DNA from: Lacticaseibacillus casei DSM 20011 = JCM 1134 = ATCC 393 | GTDB lineage: Bacteria; Bacillota; Bacilli; Lactobacillales; Lactobacillaceae | Assembly: GCF_000829055.1 (NCBI RefSeq) | Contig: NZ_AP012544.1 | Span: 2,356,001-2,420,000, forward strand | Length of the DNA stretch: 64,000 bases | Direction: 5' to 3' | Part shown: one piece after another, positions 36,089 to 44,797 of the stretch | Layout of the letters: each line of letters begins with the position of its first letter | Position numbering within the stretch: the stretch's first letter is position 1 | Program-made: the position numbers and the translations under genes | The notes under the pieces: model-generated | The model's input: the letters and a program-made list of their open reading frames with translations, nothing else | What the model was told of the DNA's origin: nothing | Database searches by the model: none

Positions 36089-38290
36089 TTACGCCGGCTC
36101 CTCATCCACATCTAATTGCGGTAAGTCAACTCCCCAGTATGCCTCGAAATGTTCAGACGCGCCCAGTGAGCAAAAGACCGAATAAAACGCTCGGAGCAGC
36201 GAATCCATGTTTCGATCTGAAAGATCTAGATCCGTGTCAATTCCTATATGAGAGTTGACGTGAAGACTTTTTAGCAGCGATGTAAACAACACACGATCGA
36301 TATCGTTTGAGAGATGATATTTTGATTCAGTGGGTGTTTGATTAGCATAATTAAAACGTCCATACGTCTCAAGAATTCGCCGCATGCAATTCCAAGTAGA
36401 TACGACTCGGCCTTTGCTATACAAAAACTTGAGCTCTGCCCAGAGATCCTCATATATACTGCTCAGATCTTCGGACTCAGAGGTAATTCGATTGACGGTG
36501 GTTTTATTTGCACGGCGAAGATGTATGAAACATTTCTTTGAATAGTCCGGCTTATTCGGCCGGAGCTGTACGTAAAAATGGTTATTGTGGGTGAAGATAA
36601 AAAACTGATCAAGTTGATTTTTTTCAATCAGCGCCTGTATCTCCGCCATGATTAGATATTGAGAGCTGTCGTCGTTGCTATTCACAGGATCATCAAAGAT
36701 TATCACTCGCTGCCGTCCATCATTATTATCAATATCATCTAGTTGATAACGAAACCACAAAAACGCAACTAAATTGAGCTCCCCTGTACTCAAGGTGGAC
36801 AATTTTCTTGGTTGCTTGTCCCGACCAATGATTTGATAAAGACCCTTCTGCCCATCGTCACGGACGACGGGATGCAAACTAAAGCTCTCATCACCAAGAT
36901 TACGAACAAGCCGATTTATTTCGACTGCAGCTTGCTCTTCACTGGCAGTCTTAGCTAATTCATCAGCCCTCTGATCTTCTAACTGAATCTTGTCTTGTTC
37001 TTTCTTTGAATATTGCTGATCCAATGCTTTCCTTGTTCCTTCTGCTTCTAAATATGATGACCGCAGCTTGTCGTAGTCACCATCTTGCATCTCAAGATAT
37101 ACGTAATGGTGTAACAGCTCGGAACTGATGGATGTTTTTTTCTCGCCCAGCTGGTTATTATAGGCTATGTTTTGCTGCCATAAATCCGACAAAGTAGCCT
37201 GCATCGCACTAAAATCTGGTGGAACTTCAGCATCAATTGGTGATACCTTTTGAAAAATTTTCTCTTGCTTGTTGATTAAGGCTCGCTGAAGCATATCTAG
37301 GTACTTTCCAATGCGTAGACGCAGTTCATTTGCTGAAGCCTGAGCCGAACTCTGATTAGGCCAAAGTGTTGGTTGCCAATCCTTCTGCGGAAAAAAGATT
37401 TCTTTATCGACCTGTCGAAGTGCTGGTTCAATAAGCTTTAATCCATTTCTGATGCGATTTTGAAGTTTTTCTACTTCATTTGAAAAATAATTGTCGAGTT
37501 CTTTCCAACGTTCTTCACTAATAAGATTTCCACAAAACGCACATCTTTCCTCCGCATTCCGTGAATGAATCTGCATTCCCTGATACGCAAAGTTCTGCTT
37601 CTCAGGTTTGTTCTCAAATTCTTCTAGAACGACGCGTGATTGCACTGAAGCCTCTAGAATATCGTTAACAGCATCTTTAAGACTCAAAAGTTGAGGAAGC
37701 TGTGGCAGGTGAGGGGCTTTTGAGCCACTGAGTTCAATAGTCTGCGCGGAAAGAATCGTGTTGACATTCTTCATTTCCCCCTCAGTCATTTCTCTCGCAT
37801 TGGGAATATCCTTTTGAAAATTTGGGGAATAATAATTTGGTCCAGTCAATAAGGTATGTTCATCCTTTAACTTCTTGGCGGCCTTTTGGTAAAACCGATT
37901 TAGCTTGGAGCTTGAGTCTTTTTCTGCCTGTATCGCCTGGCTACGCTGCTGGTATAAATTTGCGCTTTTATTCTCTGTTTTGGGAGGGAGTAAATCTGCA
38001 TCAAGGTTTGAAATTGCCTTATTTATCCTTTTAATTTCTTTGGCTGCTTGTGCATTTTCCTGGCCTAGAGAGATTGCTCCGATTTGCTCATTCTTGAAGA
38101 TAACTGAAGTGCTTCCAGAAAATACCTCAATGTTGTACTCATCCCCATATTGTGCAATCAACGTTCTAACTATGCTGGACTTTCCTGTACCGTTCTTACC
38201 ATAGAAATAATTTACGTGTTTAAGATCGTTCACCACAGAATTAGCATCAAAAGCAAAGTCCACCTTGGACATGTCAATATCCTTAATCAT
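36089..38290 (-). CDS. AAA_13 ATPase with zinc-hook, RloC/PrrC-like candidate anticodon nuclease
   Basis: A 733-residue protein. Walker A YFYGKNGTGKSSIV lies near residue 30 and Walker B VIIFDDPVNSND near 525. Between them are coiled coils and a CAFC (CxxC) zinc-hook motif near residue 247. The C-terminal region has MRRILETY near 635 and LHVNSH near 678. RloC and PrrC have this ATPase layout, RloC has a zinc hook, and their tRNA-cutting site uses an Arg-x3-Glu and a later His, which RRILE and NSH could supply. The nuclease assignment is inference. It is reversed relative to the conjugation genes, AT-richer and sits beside oriT, so it is cargo. The ATG at 38290 has GGTGG upstream. Confidence 0.7.
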   Translation of the reverse strand: MIKDIDMSKVDFAFDANSVVNDLKHVNYFYGKNGTGKSSIVRTLIAQYGDEYNIEVFSGSTSVIFKNEQIGAISLGQENAQAAKEIKRINKAISNLDADLLPPKTENKSANLYQQRSQAIQAEKDSSSKLNRFYQKAAKKLKDEHTLLTGPNYYSPNFQKDIPNAREMTEGEMKNVNTILSAQTIELSGSKAPHLPQLPQLLSLKDAVNDILEASVQSRVVLEEFENKPEKQNFAYQGMQIHSRNAEERCAFCGNLISEERWKELDNYFSNEVEKLQNRIRNGLKLIEPALRQVDKEIFFPQKDWQPTLWPNQSSAQASANELRLRIGKYLDMLQRALINKQEKIFQKVSPIDAEVPPDFSAMQATLSDLWQQNIAYNNQLGEKKTSISSELLHHYVYLEMQDGDYDKLRSSYLEAEGTRKALDQQYSKKEQDKIQLEDQRADELAKTASEEQAAVEINRLVRNLGDESFSLHPVVRDDGQKGLYQIIGRDKQPRKLSTLSTGELNLVAFLWFRYQLDDIDNNDGRQRVIIFDDPVNSNDDSSQYLIMAEIQALIEKNQLDQFFIFTHNNHFYVQLRPNKPDYSKKCFIHLRRANKTTVNRITSESEDLSSIYEDLWAELKFLYSKGRVVSTWNCMRRILETYGRFNYANQTPTESKYHLSNDIDRVLFTSLLKSLHVNSHIGIDTDLDLSDRNMDSLLRAFYSVFCSLGASEHFEAYWGVDLPQLDVDEEPA

Positions 38291-38454
38291 ATAAACGCCC
38301 ACCCCCTCGGTTAAAGTTTCCTGATTCATCCTCAGACACTGACACTTTAAATAAAAAGAAAACGGATCCTTAATAGTGTCTCTCCTTCGTAATATCTTTA
38401 TTATAATCATCATCAAGTCTTATGTCATCGATTGGAATATCCACCAATTGGTGA

Positions 38455-38557
38455 TTCGTGCCACCACGCGCGGCGTGCGGCGCGAAAGCCGCAAGCGTGA
38501 GTGGCTGCGGTCGGCGTCAGCCGACCGCATACCCCCAGTACTCTAACAGGGGGGTAT
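38455..38557 (+). other. oriT region of the ICE
   Basis: ATACCCCC at 38529-38536 and GGGGGGTAT at 38549-38557 form an inverted repeat with CTAACA just before the second arm, the layout of ICEBs1 and Tn916 oriT. Just upstream is a perfect hairpin TGCGGTCGGC-GTCA-GCCGACCGCA. It lies between the coupling-protein side and the MobT relaxase gene, as in relatives. The nick site cannot be proven from sequence. Confidence 0.8.
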
Positions 38558-38630
38558 TAAATACAACGTCTGTGCCTGAACACAAGGTAGAAAGCCTGAT
38601 ATGACAGGTTTAAATTGAATAATCACAAAA

Positions 38631-38663
38631 TGATGGATTGCACCCGGCATCCATCATTTTTTT
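38631..38663 (+). terminator. Terminator upstream of the relaxase gene
   Basis: TGATGGAT pairs with ATCCATCA and is followed by seven Ts. It lies 26 bases before the relaxase start, so relaxase expression may need read-through or a promoter within this gap. Confidence 0.75.
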
Positions 38664-38689
38664 GTTCAAAAATCAAAGGAGGCTAAAAT

Positions 38690-39802
38690 GTGGTTTCTTG
38701 GCATGAACAAGTTAAGCTGCATCGCAAACAATTACAACTGACGCAAGCTCAAGTCGCCCGACGCTTAGGTGTCACACGGATGCATTACGTCCAAGTGGAA
38801 AACGGTAAGACTAGCCCTAGTGCGTCGCTGCAAATGGAAATCGACCGGCTGCTCAAGAACTGGAACGATGAACCGGAGTTGACGCTAATGTTTGACTACA
38901 TGCGCGTGCGGTTCCCCACACATGACGCCAAGTCCGTGATCACCAAGATTCTCAGACTGACCCCGGAGCACCTGATATTCGAGGAACACGGCTTCTACGG
39001 CTATTCGGCCATGTATATCTTCTCTAATATTCAGGTCATGGTCGCACCAGTTGGCTCCAATCTCGGCACGTTAGTTGAAATGAAAGGCCAAGGCTGCCGA
39101 GAGTTTGAAGGTATTCTCCTTAGCCACGGTGAGAACTGGTACGACTACTTCCTACGGGTCGATGAAGCTGGCGGCATTTTCAAGCGGGTCGATATTGCGA
39201 TTAACGACATGGTTGGCCTGCTGAATATCCCTGAACTGGTCGACAAGTGTCTGAACAACGAGTGCATCTTTGTCATGCGGTCATTCCAAGGGCTGCAATC
39301 AGGCAAGCTCGTGGATCTCGACGAGGCTGGCCGGGGCAATACGCTTTATGTCGGCACGATGAAAAGCGACGTGTATTTCTGCATCTACGAAAAGGCTGCC
39401 GAACAAGCTGCCAAGCGTGGCATCTCGATTGCCGACACGCCAATCATCAACCGGTTTGAAATTCGTTTAAAAAACGAACGGGCGATTAAGGCGATTGAGA
39501 ACATGCTGATTACCCGTGACGCCGAAAAGGTCGCATTTGGCATCATCACCCGCTACATGCGTTTTGTGGATGAAGTCCAGGACAAAAGCCGCTTAAAGTG
39601 GCCGCTCAACGAACGCTGGGCATACTTCCTTGGCAAAGGCCGCCAGCCGATCCGTCTGACTACCGATCCCCAGCCCTTTGACCTGAACAAAACCAAGGCG
39701 TGGCTCCAAAAACAAGTCATGCCCACACTCAAAGTCATCAAGGAAATTGACAACTACTTCGGCACCACTGACTTGCAGCTCATGATCAAAGAGCTGAACT
39801 AA
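38690..39802 (+). CDS. MobT-family relaxase (Orf20/NicK-like)
   Basis: A 370-residue DNA-nicking enzyme that would cut oriT and start transfer and rolling-circle replication of the circular ICE. An N-terminal XRE-type helix-turn-helix (QLTQAQVARRLGVTRMHYVQ) precedes the Rep_trans-like catalytic domain (MFDYMRVRFPT, RVDIAINDM, LYVGTMKSDVYFCIYEK, INRFEIRLKNERA). The start is GTG at 38690, 7 bases from GGAGG; an ATG at 38688 is out-of-frame. Confidence 0.92.
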   Translation: MVSWHEQVKLHRKQLQLTQAQVARRLGVTRMHYVQVENGKTSPSASLQMEIDRLLKNWNDEPELTLMFDYMRVRFPTHDAKSVITKILRLTPEHLIFEEHGFYGYSAMYIFSNIQVMVAPVGSNLGTLVEMKGQGCREFEGILLSHGENWYDYFLRVDEAGGIFKRVDIAINDMVGLLNIPELVDKCLNNECIFVMRSFQGLQSGKLVDLDEAGRGNTLYVGTMKSDVYFCIYEKAAEQAAKRGISIADTPIINRFEIRLKNERAIKAIENMLITRDAEKVAFGIITRYMRFVDEVQDKSRLKWPLNERWAYFLGKGRQPIRLTTDPQPFDLNKTKAWLQKQVMPTLKVIKEIDNYFGTTDLQLMIKELN

Positions 39803-39868
39803 CCGACAAGCACCTCAAACTAATTGAGCAACAGACTGTCGGTAGCGAGGAGCTAGGAGGTGACATGT

Positions 39869-40306
39869 TTGGTCAATGACGTGCTTGCTTCCCACCCGCT
39901 GCGAGGCAAGGCATTCAAAGACTGCGTGCTGAACGTCTACGTTTACGAGGCCGCACTAGTCGGCGTAGTCGAGCACAAGAAGTACCGACGTATCTGCGAT
40001 ATGAACAGTTTTGGCTTCACGGCACAAGACTACATCGCTTGGCGGCACCAGCAACAAGAACACCCGGCGGCACTGATTGGCCGCGATGGGCGCGCCTTGA
40101 ACTACGGCGAACTGCGCTGGCTGCTTTATCAAACTGCCGAAGAATCAGGCTGGCCGGTTTTCACGTTACCGGTGGAAGACCTGTTTTTCAATCCTGTTTT
40201 TCGATTAACCCACTTGGTCGCGATTGACCGCGCCAAAACAATCGCAATTCAAAAAGGAGTGATGGTTACAAATTCAACTAAAGGAGTATCAATGCAATCG
40301 AACTAG
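39869..40306 (+). CDS. ICE protein of unknown function after the relaxase
   Basis: A protein of about 145 residues, not recognised. Notable segments are HPLRGKAFKDCVLNVYVYEA, TAQDYIAWRHQQQ and ALIGRDGRALNYGELRW. AGGAGG with 8-base spacing favours TTG at 39869 as start. Its last codons (MQSN) overlap the likely start of the methyltransferase, and the apparent end may be affected by the same one-base loss. Confidence 0.5.
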   Translation: MVNDVLASHPLRGKAFKDCVLNVYVYEAALVGVVEHKKYRRICDMNSFGFTAQDYIAWRHQQQEHPAALIGRDGRALNYGELRWLLYQTAEESGWPVFTLPVEDLFFNPVFRLTHLVAIDRAKTIAIQKGVMVTNSTKGVSMQSN

Positions 40307-41073
40307 ACGTCATCTACAATCGCGAGTGTCTGGCAGGCATGGCAGAATTACCGACAGCCTCCATCGACATGATTCTGTGCGACTTGCCGTATGGCACCAC
40401 CGCCAACGCTTGGGACAAGGGGATCCCGTTTGAACACCTCTGGGTTCAATACGAACGGCTCATCAAATCTCAAGGCGCAATTGTGCTCACCGCAACTGAA
40501 CATTTCTCTGCGGACTTAGTACAATCAAACCCGGCCTTGTATCGCTACAAGTGGGTCTGGATCAAGAACACTGTCACCAACTTCGTCAATGCTAAGAACC
40601 GCCCGCTATCCCGGTTCGAGGAGATTCTTGTCTTCTCCAAGTCAGGTACGGCCAACTTTGGCAACTCCCCTGATAACAAAGGTATGAACTACTTCCCCCA
40701 AGGACTGCTCCCCTATAACAAAACCGTCAACTCACGCAAATACGAGAACTCAAATCAGCTGCACCCGTGGAACGCTCCCGATAGCTACACGTAAGAATGG
40801 ACGAACTACCCGTCTGACGTGCTCAACTACAAGTCTGATCGCACCGGCTGGCACCCGACACAAAAGCCCGTCGATCTTTTTGCCTACCTCATCAAGACTT
40901 ACACCCAGCCCAGTGAAATCGTGCTGGATTACTGTATGGGGTCTGGCACCACCGCGATCGCCGCAATGGACACTGACCGTCATTTCATCGGTTATGAAAT
41001 TAGTGAAGAATACTGGCGGCGTGCCCTTGATCGCATCAAGCACCACCACGCAACTCAAACCGAGCTTTTCTGA
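40294..41073 (+). pseudogene. N6-adenine/N4-cytosine DNA methyltransferase, start lost and nonsense stop
   Basis: One frame carries a methyltransferase interrupted by TAA at 40792-40794. It has CDLPYGTTANAWDKG (a DPPY variant), then after the stop GWHPTQKPVDLFAYLIK and LDYCMGSGTTAIAAM (FxGxG region), the beta-class order. The stop falls in SYT-stop-EWTNYPSDVL where sense sequence resumes at once. AAAGGAGTATCAATGCAATC suggests a lost G: ATGGCAATC would open this frame. Orphan methyltransferases on ICEs can protect incoming DNA from host restriction; this copy appears inactive. Confidence 0.75.
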
Positions 41074-41171
41074 TTCGTTATCCCTGATCCGGTCGCCGCT
41101 GACCGCGACAAAACAGCGGCATATTTGAAAGGAGCTCTGTTCACAAAACTAAAAATCAAAGGATGATTATT

Positions 41172-41393
41172 ATGAATTTCGGACAAAACTTGTTTAATTG
41201 GTTCACTTCAAACGCCCAGAGCTTGGTACTGATGGCGATTGCCATTATTGGGGTCTACCTCGGCTTCAAGCGTGAATTTTCCAAGCTCATCGGCTTCTTA
41301 GTCATTGCGATCATTGCCGTGGGGCTGGTGTTCAACACCGCTGGCGTCAAAGACGTGCTGCTGAATCTGTTCAATCGCGTCATGGGGGCTTAG
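41172..41393 (+). CDS. TcpD-like small membrane protein of the transfer apparatus
   Basis: A 73-residue protein with two membrane segments (LVLMAIAIIGVYLGF and LIGFLVIAIIAVGLVFN). The MNFGQNLFNWF start and LNLFNRVMGA end match what I know as TcpD-type ICE proteins. It lies before ardA and tcpE, as in related lactobacillus ICEs. AAAGGA is 8 bases before this ATG; an ATG three codons earlier is closer to it. Confidence 0.65.
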   Translation: MNFGQNLFNWFTSNAQSLVLMAIAIIGVYLGFKREFSKLIGFLVIAIIAVGLVFNTAGVKDVLLNLFNRVMGA

Positions 41394-41396
41394 CCT

Positions 41397-41894
41397 ATGG
41401 ACGACATCAAAGTCTTTATTGCTAATCTTGGCAAATATAATGAAGGTAAAATTGTTGGTGCCTGGTTCACGCCACCAATCAACAACGAAGAATTCACCGA
41501 AAAGCTAGGACTGAACGACCAGTACGAAGAGTACATGGTTCAGGACTACGAAGGCCCTGTTGTCTTTAGTGAGTATTCAACGATTGGGGAAATCAACGAA
41601 GCTGCCGCAGCCATTGAAGCGTTGAAAGGCACCGAGATTTACCCTGCCATCAAAGAGCTTATCGGCGAATGGTACGACAACGTGATCGAACTTGCTGCCC
41701 ACAAGGATGACATAGCCTGCTACCACGTTGCGAACATGACGGAGTTGGCCGAAGAACTGGCTGATGAAGGCTGGTTCGGCGACATTCCGCCACAAGTCGA
41801 AAACTATATCGATTATGCCAAGGTCGGACGTGACCTCGAAATTGAAGGAGGTTTCGTTGAAACACCTTATGGCATCTACCAATTATTAGACTAA
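41397..41894 (+). CDS. ardA: ArdA-family antirestriction protein
   Basis: A 165-residue acidic DNA mimic (Orf18 of Tn916) that blocks type I restriction enzymes when the element enters a new host. Family features are VFIANLGKYNEGKIVGAWF, YEEYMVQDYEGP, MTELAEELADEGWFGDIPPQ and YIDYAKVGRDLEIEGGF. It begins 3 bases after the tcpD-like stop and ends in a terminator. The same ICE also encodes restriction enzymes. Confidence 0.92.
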   Translation: MDDIKVFIANLGKYNEGKIVGAWFTPPINNEEFTEKLGLNDQYEEYMVQDYEGPVVFSEYSTIGEINEAAAAIEALKGTEIYPAIKELIGEWYDNVIELAAHKDDIACYHVANMTELAEELADEGWFGDIPPQVENYIDYAKVGRDLEIEGGFVETPYGIYQLLD

Positions 41895-41902
41895 CTATCT
41901 GA

Positions 41903-41933
41903 GCTGACGCTGCAAAAGGCGTCAGCCTTTTTA
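41903..41933 (+). terminator. Terminator after ardA
   Basis: GCTGACGC pairs with GCGTCAGC and is followed by CTTTTTAT. Confidence 0.75.
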
Positions 41934-41955
41934 TCTCACTACGAAAGGAGATCAC

Positions 41956-42348
41956 ATGAAGAAAGTCAGATCTTACACCAGCATCTGGTCAGTGGAAAAG
42001 GTGCTGTATGCCATCAATGACCTACAACTACCATTTCCAATCACCTTTACCCAGATGACATGGTTCATCGTCAGTCTGTTTGCGATCATGCTGCTGGGCG
42101 ACTTGCCTCCACTGTCATTCATTGACGGCGCATTTCTCAAGCACGTTGGCATTCCTGCCGGGCTCACGTGGTTCATGAGTCAAAAGACCTTCGACAACAA
42201 GAAGCCACTGGGATTCTTGCGGTCGGTGATCAACTATGCCATTACCCCGAAGCTCACCTATGCTGGTAAACCCGTGAAGTCGCAAAAAGAGAAACAAGAC
42301 ACAGCGGTGACCTACGTTTGGAGGTACCACAATGAACTTTCCAATTAA
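41956..42348 (+). CDS. TcpE-family conjugation protein (Orf17-like)
   Basis: A 130-residue membrane protein. It starts KKVRSYTSIWSVEKVLYAI, has a hydrophobic hairpin (MTWFIVSLFAIMLLGDLPPL, GIPAGLTWFM) and ends TYVWRYHNELSN. TcpE proteins are part of the membrane channel and are always next to the VirB4-like gene, which overlaps it here by 17 bases. Confidence 0.88.
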   Translation: MKKVRSYTSIWSVEKVLYAINDLQLPFPITFTQMTWFIVSLFAIMLLGDLPPLSFIDGAFLKHVGIPAGLTWFMSQKTFDNKKPLGFLRSVINYAITPKLTYAGKPVKSQKEKQDTAVTYVWRYHNELSN

Positions 42349-44797
42349 GTATATCGAAGACAATCTCGTCTGGAACACTGACGGGGAGTGTTTCGCCTAT
42401 TTTGAACTAGTCCCTTACAATTACAGTTTTCTGTCACCCGAACAGAAGCAACAAGTCCATGAGAACTTCCGTCAACTGATCTCCCAGAACCGTGACGGCA
42501 AGCTCCATTTATTGCAGCTCGCCACCGAAGCCAGTGTCCGGGACACCCTCGACCGCTCGAAGAAGTTGGTCAAAGGAACGCTCAAAGACATCGCCTTCCA
42601 GCATATCGACGGCCAAGCCGAAGCGTTGACCGAAAACGTCGGTGACAATCAAGTGGACTACCGCTTCTTCATCGGCTTTAAGCTACTACTGAACGACACA
42701 GAGGTTACCGCCAAGTCTATCTTCAAGGATATGTCCTTGGGCATTCGGGACTTCTTCGCCGAGTTCAACACAACGTTTGCTGGTGACTTCTTCACGATGA
42801 ACAACGCCGAAGTGGAACGTTACGCCAAGTCCGCAAAATTTCTCGACGAGAAGATCGGCCGTCGGTTCAAAGTCCGTCCGCTCGATAAAAACGACTTTGG
42901 CTACCTGCTCGAACACCTCTACGGCATGACGGGTCAGGACTACGACGACTACGACTATCACCTACCCCGCAAGAAGTCTAAGCGCGACACGATTATCAAA
43001 CGCTATGATTTGATCAAGCCAACCCGCTCACTGATTGAGCAGCACCAACGCTTAATCAAGATTACCCACGGTTTGGATAGCAGTTACGTGACGTACCTGA
43101 CGCTTTCCGACATCGTGGGTGAACTCGAATTTCCCGGCAGCGAGATCTTCTACTTCCAGCAAAGTCAGTTTGACTTTCCAATCGACACTAGCTTGAACGT
43201 TGAGATCGTGACAAACAAGAAGGCATTGACTAAGGTGCGTAACAAAAAGAAGGAGTTGAAAGACCTCGACGAACATGCTTATCAGTCCGGCAACGAGACC
43301 ACACGCGGCGTCAGCGACGCCTTGGATTCAGTCGATGAGCTTGAAGGCAACCTTGATCAGACTAAGGACGCCATGTACAAGATCAGCTATGTCATTCGCG
43401 TAGCTGGGCGTTCCAAAGATGAAATGAAGCGCCGTGCCGATCAGCTACTTGACTTCTACGACAGCCTCAACATCAAGCTCGTGCGCCCATTCGGCGACAT
43501 GCTGGGACTGCACGGTGAGTTTATCCCTGCCTCGAAGCGCTACATCAACGACTATATTCAATATGTGACCAGCGATTTCATCGCCTCACTAGGCTTTGGT
43601 GCGACACAATCGCTCGGCGAAAAAGAAGGCATCTACATCGGGTACAACGTGGACACCGGACGCAACGTCTACTTGCAGCCAGATATTGCGGCGCAAGGCA
43701 TTAAAGGCACTGTTACCAATGCCTTATCCGCCACCTTCCTCGGCTCACTGGGTGGTGGTAAGTCCTTCTCCAACAACTTACTTGTCTACTACGCCGTTCT
43801 TTACGGGGCACAGGCACTGATTCTTGATCCGAAGTCAGAGCGTACTGGGTGGGCAGAAAACCTAGACTTCATGGACAACGAGATAAACATCGTCAATCTG
43901 ACCAGTGAGGAACAAAACCGTGGGCTGCTTGATCCTTATATCATCTTGTCCAACTTGAAAGATTCGGAATCGTTGGCCGTTGACACCCTGACCTTCCTCA
44001 CGGGGATCTCAAGCCGTGACGCCGACCGCTTCCCGACGCTGCGCAAAGCGATTCGCGCGGTAACACAAGCACCCGAACCGGGACTGTTGAAAGTCATTGA
44101 TGAACTCCGCCGCGAAGACACGCCTATTGCGCGCAACATTGCCGATCATATCGAATCCTTTACGGACTATGATTTTGCGGCATTGTTGTTCTCTGACGGG
44201 ACCGCGCGCCGAACGATCGCGCTTGATCGCAAAATCAACATCGTGCAAATCGCAGACTTGGTACTACCGGACGCCGACAAGACGCAGGAAGAATATATCA
44301 CTGCTGAAATGCTGTCCGTCGCCATGCTCATGATTATCAGCACGTTCGCCATCGACTTCATTCACCAAGACCGCGCCCAGTTCAAGATTGTGGACTTGGA
44401 CGAAGCCTGGGCGTTCTTGAACGTGGCACAGGGTAAGGCGTTATCCATGAAGCTAATTCGTGAAGGTCGTTCCATGAACGCCGGGGTCTACCTCGTCACT
44501 CAAAATGCGGACGACTTACTCGACGAAAAGATGAAGAACAATATCGCCCAGAAGTTTGCCTTCCGTAGTACCGACATCACGGAAATCAAGAACACGCTGA
44601 ACTTCTTTGGCCTTGATGCCGAAGACGAAGGCAATCAGAACCGGCTTCGATCACTAGATAATGGGGAATGCTTATTCCAAGACATTTGGGGGCACGTCGG
44701 TGTGCTGCACTTCGACTACATCTTTGAGCACTTACACCACGCCTTTGACACTCGGCCACCGAAGCCCGTGGAGGTGATCGCTGATGACGAAAGCTAA
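42332..44797 (+). CDS. VirB4-like conjugation ATPase (Orf16/ConE-like)
   Basis: An 821-residue ATPase that powers the type IV secretion channel at the inner face of the membrane. Walker A is GSLGGGKSFSNN near residue 472, Walker B KIVDLDEAWAFL, and VYLVTQNADDLLDEKMKNNI follows as in VirB4/TraU proteins. Length matches Orf16 of Tn916. It overlaps tcpE upstream and the Orf15-like gene downstream. Confidence 0.93.
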   Translation: MNFPIKYIEDNLVWNTDGECFAYFELVPYNYSFLSPEQKQQVHENFRQLISQNRDGKLHLLQLATEASVRDTLDRSKKLVKGTLKDIAFQHIDGQAEALTENVGDNQVDYRFFIGFKLLLNDTEVTAKSIFKDMSLGIRDFFAEFNTTFAGDFFTMNNAEVERYAKSAKFLDEKIGRRFKVRPLDKNDFGYLLEHLYGMTGQDYDDYDYHLPRKKSKRDTIIKRYDLIKPTRSLIEQHQRLIKITHGLDSSYVTYLTLSDIVGELEFPGSEIFYFQQSQFDFPIDTSLNVEIVTNKKALTKVRNKKKELKDLDEHAYQSGNETTRGVSDALDSVDELEGNLDQTKDAMYKISYVIRVAGRSKDEMKRRADQLLDFYDSLNIKLVRPFGDMLGLHGEFIPASKRYINDYIQYVTSDFIASLGFGATQSLGEKEGIYIGYNVDTGRNVYLQPDIAAQGIKGTVTNALSATFLGSLGGGKSFSNNLLVYYAVLYGAQALILDPKSERTGWAENLDFMDNEINIVNLTSEEQNRGLLDPYIILSNLKDSESLAVDTLTFLTGISSRDADRFPTLRKAIRAVTQAPEPGLLKVIDELRREDTPIARNIADHIESFTDYDFAALLFSDGTARRTIALDRKINIVQIADLVLPDADKTQEEYITAEMLSVAMLMIISTFAIDFIHQDRAQFKIVDLDEAWAFLNVAQGKALSMKLIREGRSMNAGVYLVTQNADDLLDEKMKNNIAQKFAFRSTDITEIKNTLNFFGLDAEDEGNQNRLRSLDNGECLFQDIWGHVGVLHFDYIFEHLHHAFDTRPPKPVEVIADDES

